Source of the DNA: Bacteroidota bacterium
Lineage (GTDB): Bacteria > Bacteroidota > Bacteroidia > Cytophagales > Cytophagaceae
Direction of reading: 5' to 3'
DNA length: 64,000 bases
Assembly: GCA_023428135.1 (NCBI GenBank)
Contig: JAEYZG010000009.1
Coordinates: 1-64,000 of the forward strand
Below are positions 1-8,519 of the stretch, in pieces; position 1 is the stretch's first letter, and every line of letters begins with the position of its first letter. The notes under the pieces were generated by a model that had not been told where the DNA came from, searched no databases, and worked only from the letters and a program-made list of their open reading frames with translations. The position numbers and the translations under genes are program-made.

Positions 1-3000
1 TATTTGATGTATACACTCTTTGAAATGCCTTTCAGGTTGTTTGCTTCACTTCCGTTTTCAAATATATCATTGGTAAGATCTGAATAAACAAAGAACCAGG
101 CTTCTCCGATGCTTTCAGGAGCAATAACTTTCAGTTCCAGATTTTTGATCTGCTCAGGATCAAATACTCCTTTTATATAATTGCTCCTTATAACATATAC
201 AGGATTCCATGTAGATGTTGAAGAATAATACACGTAATCAGAATAGTCAGCTGTGATTCTTCCGGTTCCGACGTTTTTGACCTGATATTTTACCGTGAAT
301 TCTCTTCCTGCATAAATAGTATCAGGAACTTCAACAGATAATACTGATAGATCTGCATAAGATCCTGCAGAAATTTTTATGGTACCTTCACTTCTTGCAA
401 TGTTATTAGCAGTATAGGTGTGTTCAAAAATTTTGAACTCTTCATTGGTTACCACATATACATAATAATTTCCTGCAATACCTTCCGGAATTTTAATCTG
501 CTTAGTATTGGTATAACTTGAGTCAGCAAGGAGTTCAGGGCTGTTCGTTTTATAGAATTTACCAATACTGATGGAAGAATCTTTATTGAAAGTATTTTTT
601 TTCGAGATATAAATATTATCGTACCAAACATACTCTGATTGATGAGGTCCGCTTGCTCCTATGTTTTTAACAGTATAAGAGAAGAATTCCTCTGTGCCTG
701 CAACTGCTGTTGCCGGAGCAACAACCTTGGTAACAGAAAAATCCGGAGGAGGAGTGAGGTTAATTGTAATCTGCTCACTTGCTTTAACGTTATTGCTGTA
801 ACGAGAAGCTTCATCAACACCTTCTTTGTCTGCTGCAACTACTATGATATAGTATTTGCCTACATATTTAGGAGGCAGATTTACTTCACTTGTCATGGTA
901 TATGAACTGTCTATTACAAGTGGTATTCCTGCGAAGTTCCTACAAATATCTCTTTCTGTTTTGCTTTTCAGTGCAACAAATGAATAGCCGACATAAACGT
1001 CAGTTTCAGGAGAATAGGTTTCATCTTCAGAGAGATAAATCATATCGTTCCAGTATTGATCATAACAGCTTGGGGCAGCTCCTCCTCGGTATGAACCTGT
1101 TCCTATGATAGGAATAACACCGCTTGTATATGATCTCTTTCCAACAGCATTGGCCTGACCAATATTTTTAACCTGATAGGTAACATTGATTTTATTTCCG
1201 TTAAATACTGAAGTCGGTACACCTACACTCGTAACTGCAAGGTCTGCAGCTGGAGATGGATTTATAGTGATGACCTTATATATATAATTGTTTTGCTCAT
1301 TGCTTTCAAGTACATGGCTTCCACCACTGGCCCTCTCAGTTGAGCATTGATCTCCTGTAAGGGTTCCGCTACAGGTAGCATGAGTGTTATCTGTAATAAT
1401 AAACAGATAATAAGTACCAGGGACGGATGGAAGTGTTACTTCCTGGCGCTGTGTATAGGATTTACCAGGTTGCAGGTAACTTATATTGTCAAATGTTCCT
1501 AATAATTGGTCTTCATCTTCTCTCAGGTCAAGGTCTGTTGAAAGATATACTTTGTCTTCCCACCCTGCATTTCCTGTTGAAGTAAGACCTGTATTTTTAA
1601 CTTCCCATGTAAGTTCAATAGAAGTTCCCCCATTCGCAGATCTGGGAATTGTTGTGTCTATAATCTGCAAATCAGGTAGTGGAATAGTCTTGAATCTTTG
1701 TACTGGACTATCAGTAGATCTGCAGTTGTTTTTCGCTATTACCTGCCATTTGTAGAATATATTATTTGCTAATCCTATTTTTGCAGCATAAGCAGGTCCA
1801 GTGATATTGGTTGCATATATATATGCTGGCCTGGAAGCTAATGAATCCGGCCATATATACAGGTCGTATGAAGTAGCACCAAAAGAGGAATTCCAGGTTA
1901 GATTTACCGGTACAGATGCATTGATGGCTCCATCTGCCGGTTTCATATCAGTGATAGCTGCGGGTGTAACAGGGCTTTTTACGGATACTTCTATGGTTTT
2001 GGAAGCTCCTCTTTCACCACAGTCAGCAACAGGAGTTACAGTAAGATTGAATGTTCCGGTTGTAGTCCAGTTTACCTTTACAGATGCTCCTGTTCCGGTC
2101 ACAGAGCCTCCGCCTGAAACCTGCCATTCGTAATGTATGCCAAACTGATCAGGAACAGAATAAGTCCATTCTCCCGGACAAACATCGGTAAGACCGCTTA
2201 TCGCAGATAATTGGTCTGGTACAGGACATAAAAGCTTAAAGGTCTGAACTGGTCCTTCAGTTTGTTTACAAGTGTTTTTCGATACTAGCTGCCAGTTATA
2301 TACGAATCCCTTTGCAAGTTCATCTGTTATTCTGTAGGTGATTCCTGAGATGTTACTTCTGAAAGGTAAGCCTGGTTTTGATTCACTTTTTTGCCATAGG
2401 TATAGGTCATAAGAAGTGGCGTCCTTTGCAGTTGACCATGAGAGGTCTAATGGAAGGGTAAGATTTTCTATACCATTTGCTGGCATCATTCCTGATACAG
2501 CAACAGGAACAGGGGAATTGATCACTGTTACCTGTAAAGTACGTGCAGTTCCTGTCTTTCCGCATTTAACAGTAGGTGTAACAGTTAACGTGTAAGTTCC
2601 GGGTGTGATCCAGGTTACCTCTACTGATGGTCCTGATCCGGAAATTACTCCGTCACCTGTCACTGACCAAGTGTAATCTATCCCATCAGCTCCTTGGATG
2701 CTATATGATTTTTTTACAGGACAAGTTTGTGTCTCTCCTGAGATAGCTGATGGTTGTTGAGGAGTAATACAATTCAGAGTAAATGTCTGTGTCGCACTTT
2801 CTTTGGATTTGCAGCTATTATTTGCTACAACTTGCCATTTATACGTTTTTCCATATTCCAGTCCGGAAGTAAGATCATAACTTGTTGCAGTGATATCGTT
2901 GTAAAAAGGACTGCCAGGTTTGGAGCTGCCATCTTTCCATACGAAAATATCATACTTGTCCGCGTTCTGACTTGCAGACCAGGAAAGGGTCAGAGGCAAG

Positions 3001-6000
3001 GCCAGATTTGTTGCTGCATCGGCAGGAACCATATTGGTAACAGCAGTAGGAGCAGGTTTATCAGCAACAGTTACAGTTAATGTCTTTGCAGGACCTGTTT
3101 TTCCACATTCTAGTGATGGAGTTACTGTGATGGTAAAAGTTCCGGTTGATGTCCAGTTGACTGTTGCAAAGCTCCCAATACCTGTTATGGTGCCTCCACC
3201 AGAGACCGTCCAGTTGTAATCAACACCTGGTTGCATGTCAACATAATAGGACTGTTCCCCAGGACATACAGATGTAGAACCATGTATGGCTGCGGGTTGA
3301 GAAGGAGTTATACAGTTTAAAGTAAATGTCTTTACTTCACTTTCAACTGTGTCGCACAGTGATCTTGCAACTATTTTCCATTTATAAGGAACACCATATT
3401 CAATACCATACGAGACTTCATAGGTAGTATCTGTAATATTAGTTTTATAAGGGTAGATTAATGAAAAATCATTGTTACCAAAATATAGATCGTATTTAGT
3501 CGCATTAGCTGTTTTGTTCCAGGTAAATGTTATTGGCAATGTCAGGTTATTGACATCGTTGACCGGAAATACTGTTGTGACAGCTCCTAATGGAGGTAAT
3601 GAAATAACTGATATCGTTTTGGATATGGTATCACTTTTCTTGCCGCAATCACCATTGATATATAAAGAAACAGTCTGGTTCCCCAGAGTATTCCATTTAA
3701 CGGTAACGTTTCTACCTTCACTTTTTGTGATGGTACCACCGGAAGAAATCAACCAGTGATAGGTAGCTCCATCTATGTTCGAAGTAGAGTACGTTTGCTC
3801 ACCCAGACAGGAACTTTCTTCTCCCTGTATAGCATAAGGTCGGGTGGGATTAACGCAGAATGTTCTTATAACAGGATCTGCAGCTTTATAGGTGGCATTT
3901 CCGTTTTGCGAAGCCTGAATGGTAATAGTTCCGATGCCGGTAAATGATACTTCATTCCCATTATAAAGCTGAGCAGGCCCGGAAACTGTATAGGTTACAG
4001 GAAGACCTGAACTTGAGGAAGCATTCAGTGTAAAATAATCATCAAAGTCTCTGTCAGGAAGTGCATTAAATGTAATGGTTTGAGGTGTTTGTCCGGAAGA
4101 CAAAACACCATTAGGTGACAGCTGAACGATAATGGCTTTGGTACTGTAATCATTTCCCTGACTATACCCACCTGCATTTGTTTGCACTGGCAGCGATTCG
4201 CTGCTTGAATATCCTGCAGCTATGACATTACCATTTCCGTCAGAGGTAATCGCTGTGATTTGATCATAATAGGTTCCCCCATAATAAGTGGCCCATTGCC
4301 TTACTCCTGAGCTGTTAAACTTCAGAATAAAACCGTCATCATCATCCTGGCTCGATCCCTGAGTCTGATTATATCCACCAGCTGTAGCAAGTGTAGGTAA
4401 GTTGCCTAAAGAAGAATAACCTCCTACAAGAATGTTATTGGTTTTATCAGAAGCAATGGAAGTTCCATAATCATTGCCCGTTCCCCCGTAATAGGTTGCC
4501 CATAACCGAGCACCAGCGTTGGAAAACTTTACAATATATGCATCACTTTCACCACCAGCATTAGAAGTCTGATTGTAAGCTCCGGAAAGGTTCTGAAGTG
4601 GAAAATCAGTACTCGCAGTTGCTCCTGTAATCAGAACGTTATTACCTGCATCTATGGCTATACGACCTGCTGTTTCTATTCCATTTCCTCCGTAGCAAGT
4701 AGCCCAAACCAACGATGCACTGCTGTTGAATTTCATCAGGAAGGCATCATATAGATTTGATATTGAGAAATTTATACTCTGGTTGTATGCACCGGATACT
4801 GTTTTTCCAGTAAAACCATAAGAGGTGACACCTGTGATCCAGAAATTGTTATTGGCATCGACAGCAATTCCGGTTGGGTTAACAGTGTAACCACCATAAT
4901 AACTTGCCCAGAGTCTTGCTCCGTTTGCATCAAACTTTGCTAAATAAATATCGCCGGTTCCAAAGGAAGTAGCAACGTTAAGAGCTCCGGTCAGGCTTTT
5001 GACAGGAAGGTTCGTGCTATTGGTAGATCCTGTAACGATGATGTTTCCGGACCCATCGATGGCTACATCACCGCCCTCTTCATCTTCAGATCCACCAAAG
5101 TAGGTACTCCATTGAAGAGCGCCACCTGCATTAAATTTTGCAATGAATGCGTCTTTGACATATTCTTCGCCAAATGGTTGTTGATAACCGCCACTAAGTG
5201 TTTTGACCGGGAAATCATTACTGGTCGTATTTCCGGTAATGGCTATATTCCCGTTGGCGTCAACTCCGATTCCTGTTAGCTCATCATCATCATTTCCACC
5301 AAAATAAGTGGCCCACTGACGAACTCCGTTGTTATTGAATTTAACTATAAAGACATCTCTGTATCCTGCAAACGAAGATTGATTATATCCTCCGGAAATA
5401 TTTTGTGTCGGAAAATCATCACTAGCGGTGTTTCCTGCCATATAGATATTCCCTGCTGCATCTGTGGCAATATCGATTGCTTCATCATAATATGTACCAC
5501 CATAATAAGTAGCAAAAGGATCTATAATAAGGTCTTGATTTTTGTTGAACCCTGCTAGTTTAAATCCTACAGTCTTATTGTTTATTAATTTAAAATCAGA
5601 AGCTACTTCAACCTTTTGATTATCGCTTGTCTGATAAGTATAAGGTTTAAGTTCTTCGATTTTCCCTAAGGTATGATTGATCAGAAGTTGTCCGTTGCTG
5701 TTAATTGCAGCTCCTTCGATACCCTCGTATTCCATTGCTATAATGGAAGGATCACCTCCAGGATGAACTATAAAGTCATACTTCAGTCCCTGGTTGCTGG
5801 CATAAAAGACAAGGTCAATGTTGGGATATATTTTCTTATAGATAATTTTTTTATATCCCGGTACATTGGTAATACCATCCGGACAATGTTTATAATAAAA
5901 GTTAAAATGGCCTTCTGCTTTTTCTTCAGAAAGAATTTCAGGAGTTTTATTTCCTCCTTTTAAATGAAGTACAACAGTTTGCTCTTCAGAGGTCATCTTA

Positions 6001-6287
6001 TTGTTTTTACTCTGGTCCTTTAATTTTCCTGTTGCTTCGGAAAATTGTTCCTTTTCTTTTTTGAAGGAATAAACGATCCGATCCTGAAGGAAATAGACCT
6101 GGGCGCCCTTGGCAGACATATAATATCTTATGTCCTTCATGGCCTTTCCTTCATGGCTAGCCAGCTGTCCTCTGTTTTCAATGAAAAGAGGAGAAGCATC
6201 TTTTTTGATTGTACTTAAATCACTTGCCTCTATTGGAATGAAGGCAGCAAGAAAAAAGCAGCACAATAGATGTAAAAAACGATTCAT
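1..6287 (-). CDS. Giant modular surface protein (SBBP repeats, PKD/FN3-like modules, CARDB domains), 3' end outside window
   Basis: The reading frame is open from an ATG at 6287 to the window edge, giving at least 2095 codons; the C-terminus is missing. It starts with a signal peptide (MNRFLHLLCCFFLAAFIP). Residues about 25-255 look like the N-terminal domain usual in front of SBBP repeats. Residues about 260-720 hold seven roughly 68-residue beta-propeller-type SBBP repeats, each with a YYGG motif. One Ig-like domain follows, then four PKD-like/FN3-like pairs (about 815-1530) and at least four CARDB-like domains up to the edge. The family is secreted and often large; a T9SS C-terminal signal would be expected beyond the window but is not visible. 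The role is probably adhesion or binding of an extracellular polymer, which is an inference. No stop or frameshift was seen in the stretches I translated. Confidence 0.85.
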   Translation of the reverse strand, partial: MNRFLHLLCCFFLAAFIPIEASDLSTIKKDASPLFIENRGQLASHEGKAMKDIRYYMSAKGAQVYFLQDRIVYSFKKEKEQFSEATGKLKDQSKNNKMTSEEQTVVLHLKGGNKTPEILSEEKAEGHFNFYYKHCPDGITNVPGYKKIIYKKIYPNIDLVFYASNQGLKYDFIVHPGGDPSIIAMEYEGIEGAAINSNGQLLINHTLGKIEELKPYTYQTSDNQKVEVASDFKLINNKTVGFKLAGFNKNQDLIIDPFATYYGGTYYDEAIDIATDAAGNIYMAGNTASDDFPTQNISGGYNQSSFAGYRDVFIVKFNNNGVRQWATYFGGNDDDELTGIGVDANGNIAITGNTTSNDFPVKTLSGGYQQPFGEEYVKDAFIAKFNAGGALQWSTYFGGSEDEEGGDVAIDGSGNIIVTGSTNSTNLPVKSLTGALNVATSFGTGDIYLAKFDANGARLWASYYGGYTVNPTGIAVDANNNFWITGVTSYGFTGKTVSGAYNQSINFSISNLYDAFLMKFNSSASLVWATCYGGNGIETAGRIAIDAGNNVLITGATASTDFPLQNLSGAYNQTSNAGGESDAYIVKFSNAGARLWATYYGGTGNDYGTSIASDKTNNILVGGYSSLGNLPTLATAGGYNQTQGSSQDDDDGFILKFNSSGVRQWATYYGGTYYDQITAITSDGNGNVIAAGYSSSESLPVQTNAGGYSQGNDYSTKAIIVQLSPNGVLSSGQTPQTITFNALPDRDFDDYFTLNASSSSGLPVTYTVSGPAQLYNGNEVSFTGIGTITIQASQNGNATYKAADPVIRTFCVNPTRPYAIQGEESSCLGEQTYSTSNIDGATYHWLISSGGTITKSEGRNVTVKWNTLGNQTVSLYINGDCGKKSDTISKTISVISLPPLGAVTTVFPVNDVNNLTLPITFTWNKTANATKYDLYFGNNDFSLIYPYKTNITDTTYEVSYGIEYGVPYKWKIVARSLCDTVESEVKTFTLNCITPSQPAAIHGSTSVCPGEQSYYVDMQPGVDYNWTVSGGGTITGIGSFATVNWTSTGTFTITVTPSLECGKTGPAKTLTVTVADKPAPTAVTNMVPADAATNLALPLTLSWSASQNADKYDIFVWKDGSSKPGSPFYNDITATSYDLTSGLEYGKTYKWQVVANNSCKSKESATQTFTLNCITPQQPSAISGETQTCPVKKSYSIQGADGIDYTWSVTGDGVISGSGPSVEVTWITPGTYTLTVTPTVKCGKTGTARTLQVTVINSPVPVAVSGMMPANGIENLTLPLDLSWSTAKDATSYDLYLWQKSESKPGLPFRSNISGITYRITDELAKGFVYNWQLVSKNTCKQTEGPVQTFKLLCPVPDQLSAISGLTDVCPGEWTYSVPDQFGIHYEWQVSGGGSVTGTGASVKVNWTTTGTFNLTVTPVADCGERGASKTIEVSVKSPVTPAAITDMKPADGAINASVPVNLTWNSSFGATSYDLYIWPDSLASRPAYIYATNITGPAYAAKIGLANNIFYKWQVIAKNNCRSTDSPVQRFKTIPLPDLQIIDTTIPRSANGGTSIELTWEVKNTGLTSTGNAGWEDKVYLSTDLDLREDEDQLLGTFDNISYLQPGKSYTQRQEVTLPSVPGTYYLFIITDNTHATCSGTLTGDQCSTERASGGSHVLESNEQNNYIYKVITINPSPAADLAVTSVGVPTSVFNGNKINVTYQVKNIGQANAVGKRSYTSGVIPIIGTGSYRGGAAPSCYDQYWNDMIYLSEDETYSPETDVYVGYSFVALKSKTERDICRNFAGIPLVIDSSYTMTSEVNLPPKYVGKYYIIVVAADKEGVDEASRYSNNVKASEQITINLTPPPDFSVTKVVAPATAVAGTEEFFSYTVKNIGASGPHQSEYVWYDNIYISKKNTFNKDSSISIGKFYKTNSPELLADSSYTNTKQIKIPEGIAGNYYVYVVTNEEFKIFEHTYTANNIARSEGTIKISAGSYADLSVLSVEVPDTIYAGREFTVKYQVKNVGTGRITADYSDYVYYSSTSTWNPVYVIRSNYIKGVFDPEQIKNLELKVIAPESIGEAWFFVYSDLTNDIFENGSEANNLKGISKSVYIK
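1690..3850 (-). repeat. Four tandem ~540-base modules encoding PKD-like plus FN3-like domains
   Basis: The segment encoding a Cys-Gly motif near the end of each PKD-like domain recurs near 3655, 3110, 2565 and 2020, so the period is about 540 bases (about 180 residues). Each module has a PKD-like half (W-x-V-S/T-G-x-G, later a V-x-W-x-T strand) and an FN3-like half (L-x-W, then Y-D-L/I-Y/F, ending Y-x-W-x-V/I-x-x-x-x-x-C). Confidence 0.75.
4150..5520 (-). repeat. Seven in-frame SBBP repeats
   Basis: Anchors encoding YYGG-type motifs recur near 5505, 5295, 5090, 4890, 4690, 4480 and 4275, a spacing of about 205 bases. Each repeat carries a segment of the type GN-x-Y-x-x-G-x-T-x-S-x-DFP. They are coding repeats inside the giant surface protein and are expected to form a beta-propeller. 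Confidence 0.75.
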
Positions 6288-6720
6288 AAATAAATTAATA
6301 AAATTGCTGTTAGATTGTCGTATGGTAAACTGAAATTCAGGTGTATATAATTAGTGAATACTACCTTTTAGAAAATGATCTTATATGATTTTTGCCTCTA
6401 AAAATTCTATGGGATACAAAGTTAGTAGAAATTCAATTGAAGGTAAGTCAAGTAAAATGGTATTTTTTCTTTAGGATAGTCTTCTGTATCCTTAGTGTAA
6501 TGAGAAGTCTAGACTTTAATATAGTATTTAAATTAGGTCTGAAAAAAAACTGATGTTTGTCAGAAAAAATCTCCTTATCTGTGAATGTTTTATTTTGTTA
6601 GGTTAAAATATCAGATTTATTGTTTAAACATGTAAGATGTTCATTTGTAGCGATTCTGACTTTGAGATTTGCGTGTTCGAAAATTGAACTTATTAAAGTC
6701 AGATTAAAATTATGCCGCTG

Positions 6721-6737
6721 TTTAGAATTATTCTAAA
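6721..6737. promoter_or_regulatory. Perfect palindrome just upstream of the 6795 gene promoter
   Basis: TTTAGAAT-T-ATTCTAAA is a perfect inverted repeat with 8-base arms and a 1-base centre. It ends five bases before the -33 box of the promoter driving the response regulator at 6795. The placement is that of an operator or activator site; which protein binds it is unknown. Confidence 0.45.
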
Positions 6738-6741
6738 TAAA

Positions 6742-6772
6742 TTTGTCCTGGGCTTATTCTCTTTTATATTTG
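6742..6772 (+). promoter_or_regulatory. Bacteroidota-type promoter of the 6795 response regulator
   Basis: TTTG (6742-6745), a 19-base spacer and TATATTTG (6765-6772) match the Bacteroidota -33/-7 consensus (TTTG, TAnnTTTG). Transcription would start near 6779, leaving a leader of about 16 bases before the ATG at 6795. The remainder of 6288-6720 is AT-rich and shows no gene. Confidence 0.7.
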
Positions 6773-6794
6773 TTGTTTGGAATTTTTCTAATTA

Positions 6795-7436
6795 ATGAGT
6801 GAGCTTAGAGTTTTTATACTGGATGATCATTATCTGATAAGGGAAGGACTTAAGAAAACTCTTAAGTCTGTGAGGAATTTTATCATTGTTGGTGAAAGTC
6901 AGAATCTTATTGATTTACCACTTTTGATGAAAGATTTAAATCCTGATATTCTTTTTCTGGAGGTAGGACTATGCAAACGACCTATGGTAGAGCTCCTTTT
7001 GGAAATTAAAAAGGTATCTCCAAAAACTAAAATTCTGGCTATTTCGGATTGCAGTTGCGAAATGAAAGTTTTTACCTCAGTAAAAGCTGGGGTTGCAGGT
7101 TTTATAACTAAGAAAGCAGAGAGGGAAGAAGTTATAAAAGCTGTTCTGGAGATTTCTTCCGGTAATGATTACTATTCTCCGGAAGTTACAAAAATCCTGA
7201 TGAAGGGGCTATTTGCAAGAAAGGGAACAGACATCCAGTTTTCTGAAAGAGAGTTGGAGATCATGAACCTGATCTGTCAGGGAATTACCAATGGTTCTAT
7301 CGCCGATCAACTTTTTCTCAGCGAAAACACTGTTGCTACCCATAAAAGAAATATCATGAAAAAGGCAGGCGTCAGACGTACCAGTGATCTGATTTTGTGG
7401 GCTTTGGATAATAATCTTGTTGCCAGAGCTTCCTGA
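6795..7436 (+). CDS. Orphan NarL/FixJ-type response regulator with Glu in place of the phosphoacceptor Asp
   Basis: This 213-residue protein has an N-terminal receiver domain (about 4-120) and a C-terminal LuxR-type helix-turn-helix (about 147-207, starting FSERELEIMNLICQG). The acidic pair D10-D11 is present, but the residue at the end of beta-3, normally the phosphorylated Asp, is Glu (PDILFLEVGL, E56; codon GAG). Receivers with Glu here are often phosphorylation-independent or constitutively active, so it probably acts as a transcription factor not controlled by a partner kinase; this is inference. No histidine kinase gene is adjacent. It has its own promoter (6742-6772) and is followed by three direct repeats that could be its binding sites. 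Confidence 0.88.
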   Translation: MSELRVFILDDHYLIREGLKKTLKSVRNFIIVGESQNLIDLPLLMKDLNPDILFLEVGLCKRPMVELLLEIKKVSPKTKILAISDCSCEMKVFTSVKAGVAGFITKKAEREEVIKAVLEISSGNDYYSPEVTKILMKGLFARKGTDIQFSERELEIMNLICQGITNGSIADQLFLSENTVATHKRNIMKKAGVRRTSDLILWALDNNLVARAS

Positions 7437-7442
7437 AGAATA

Positions 7443-7505
7443 CCATATTTTTAGTATTGCTTACCAAATTTTTAGTATAAAAAAACACCAATTTTTCAGT
7501 ATTGC
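7443..7505 (+). repeat. Three direct repeats of an ATTTTTAGTATTGC-like element before a promoter
   Basis: The units start with CC at 7443, 7464 and 7488 and share CCA(a/t)-ATTTTT-(c)AGTAT; the first and third continue TTGC. The AGTAT cores lie at 7453, 7474 and 7498, that is 21 and 24 bases apart, about two helical turns. The third unit overlaps the -33 element of the promoter at 7501-7532. This looks like an operator array for a multimeric DNA-binding protein, possibly the regulator encoded just upstream. Confidence 0.5.
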
Positions 7506-7532
7506 ACTCCAAAGTTGAGCCCTCTATCTTTG
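7501..7532 (+). promoter_or_regulatory. Putative -33/-7 promoter for the small ORF at 7566
   Basis: ATTG (7501-7504) is followed after 20 bases by TATCTTTG (7525-7532), a full match to the -7 consensus TAnnTTTG. Transcription would start near 7539, 27 bases before the ATG at 7566. Confidence 0.5.
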
Positions 7533-7565
7533 CGTTGTTTATAATGGTTCTAAATAATTATCGAG

Positions 7566-7739
7566 ATGAAAATTACAAAGCATTCGGATAAGATTTATGG
7601 GTATGAATGTCAGACGGAATATATTTTGAACATTATATATAAGCTTATATTAAGGGATACCAAAGAATATTATAAAGTTTTAGTCCTTCAGGCATTTCAC
7701 CAGCATCGGCAGTTTATATGCATAAAGATAGCTGGTTAA
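7566..7739 (+). CDS. Small hypothetical protein, 57 residues
   Basis: An ATG at 7566 opens a 57-codon frame ending in TAA at 7737. The peptide starts MKITKHSDKIYGYECQTEY and is rich in Tyr, Ile and Lys, with no membrane segment or recognisable domain. Support comes from context only: a good -7 box and a repeat array lie just upstream, and a stable hairpin follows 20 bases after the stop. I do not recognise the family, and the frame could be spurious. Confidence 0.4.
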   Translation: MKITKHSDKIYGYECQTEYILNIIYKLILRDTKEYYKVLVLQAFHQHRQFICIKIAG

Positions 7740-7759
7740 GCTGAAGGCACAAATTACTG

Positions 7760-7793
7760 GAGATGGTTGGTAACTTTTTTAGTTACCAATCTC
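7760..7793. other. Hairpin after the small ORF
   Basis: TTGGTAAC (7767-7774) pairs with GTTACCAA (7782-7789) around a T-rich 7-base loop, with flanking GAGA/TCTC pairing. There is no T tract after the stem, so it is not a classic intrinsic terminator. It could be an RNA processing signal or a protein-binding palindrome. Confidence 0.4.
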
Positions 7794-7958
7794 AAAGTTT
7801 AAAAACCGCTTTGGTCTTTCCTATCATGACAACCATAATATTGGTATTTATCCGAAAGGAAGTATGTTCAGAAATGGGACAAATCTTCGTTACTGTTAAG
7901 TCAATAGAATTAGTTAAACAAGAAAACTTATTGTAGAATATATCTATACAGATCGGCT

Positions 7959-8288
7959 ATGTGCGAACAAATTCAATTAAGCAAAACAAAAAACGGACAA
8001 ATATTTAGTTGCGATACATGCGATGGAAAAATTTGTCTTATGTATAAGAACATTGTCCAGGGCCTTGTTTTAAATGATTTTTATAAACTTAAAAATGTAA
8101 TTGATACAATAGATATTGAAGAGTTTTTTCTTAAGTATCAGGGTGAGAAAAGGCTAAGCATAAGAACTTCATTTGCAGATTTATTTTTTGCTTTTGATGC
8201 CAGTGAATTGTATGAATTAAGAGAGCTTATGTTGTATGCCGATTTAAAAATTAAACTCTATGAAAGTATTAAAAACAATAAGAACTAA
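7959..8288 (+). CDS. Small CxxC protein of unknown function
   Basis: The 109-residue protein begins MCEQIQLSKTKNGQIFSC and has C-x2-C-x4-C near residues 18-26, then a mixed alpha/beta-like region rich in Phe, Leu and Tyr. There is no signal peptide or membrane segment, so it should be cytoplasmic. It resembles a family of roughly 110-residue Bacteroidota proteins with an N-terminal CxxC (possibly DUF6686; recalled, not checked). The cysteines could bind a metal. It stands alone, followed 90 bases later by an intrinsic terminator, and is 519 bases from the response-regulator gene. Confidence 0.65.
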   Translation: MCEQIQLSKTKNGQIFSCDTCDGKICLMYKNIVQGLVLNDFYKLKNVIDTIDIEEFFLKYQGEKRLSIRTSFADLFFAFDASELYELRELMLYADLKIKLYESIKNNKN

Positions 8289-8378
8289 GGCGTAGCAGCT
8301 ATGGAAAGGCGCTCTGGAAAGCATATATCTGAGGGCATTCCTTTAGACTAGCTTTTTTTGTTTTTCTTAATGTTAACT

Positions 8379-8413
8379 AACTCCGGGGATTTTAAATGCC
8401 TCGGAGTTTTTTT
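8379..8413 (+). terminator. Intrinsic terminator of the 7959 gene
   Basis: AACTCCGGGG (8379-8388) pairs with CCTCGGAGTT (8399-8408) with one G-T mismatch and a 10-base loop, followed by a run of T to 8413. Confidence 0.8.
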
Positions 8414-8519
8414 ATTTCAGGAATATATAGTGGTTACTATAATTTATTATTGCCTGTTTTATTAAGACATACAACTAATTTCTGAAATGGTCTTGCTGTT
8501 GCTCAAAACTGTTGCTTCT

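Noticed and set aside
1..6287. Tandem repeats that could be mistaken for a CRISPR array or minisatellite
   Set aside because: The 205- and 540-base periods are in frame, encode protein modules and lie in a single open frame; there are no short identical repeats with unique spacers.
7879..7893. 13-base match ATCTTCGTTACTG also found near 26264
   Set aside because: By simple counting, many 13-base matches are expected by chance in 64 kb, and the flanks differ.
8289..8340. 16-codon frame after the 7959 gene (MERRSGKHISEGIPLD)
   Set aside because: Too short, and no independent promoter or conservation evidence can be seen; it probably belongs to the 3' leader region before the terminator.
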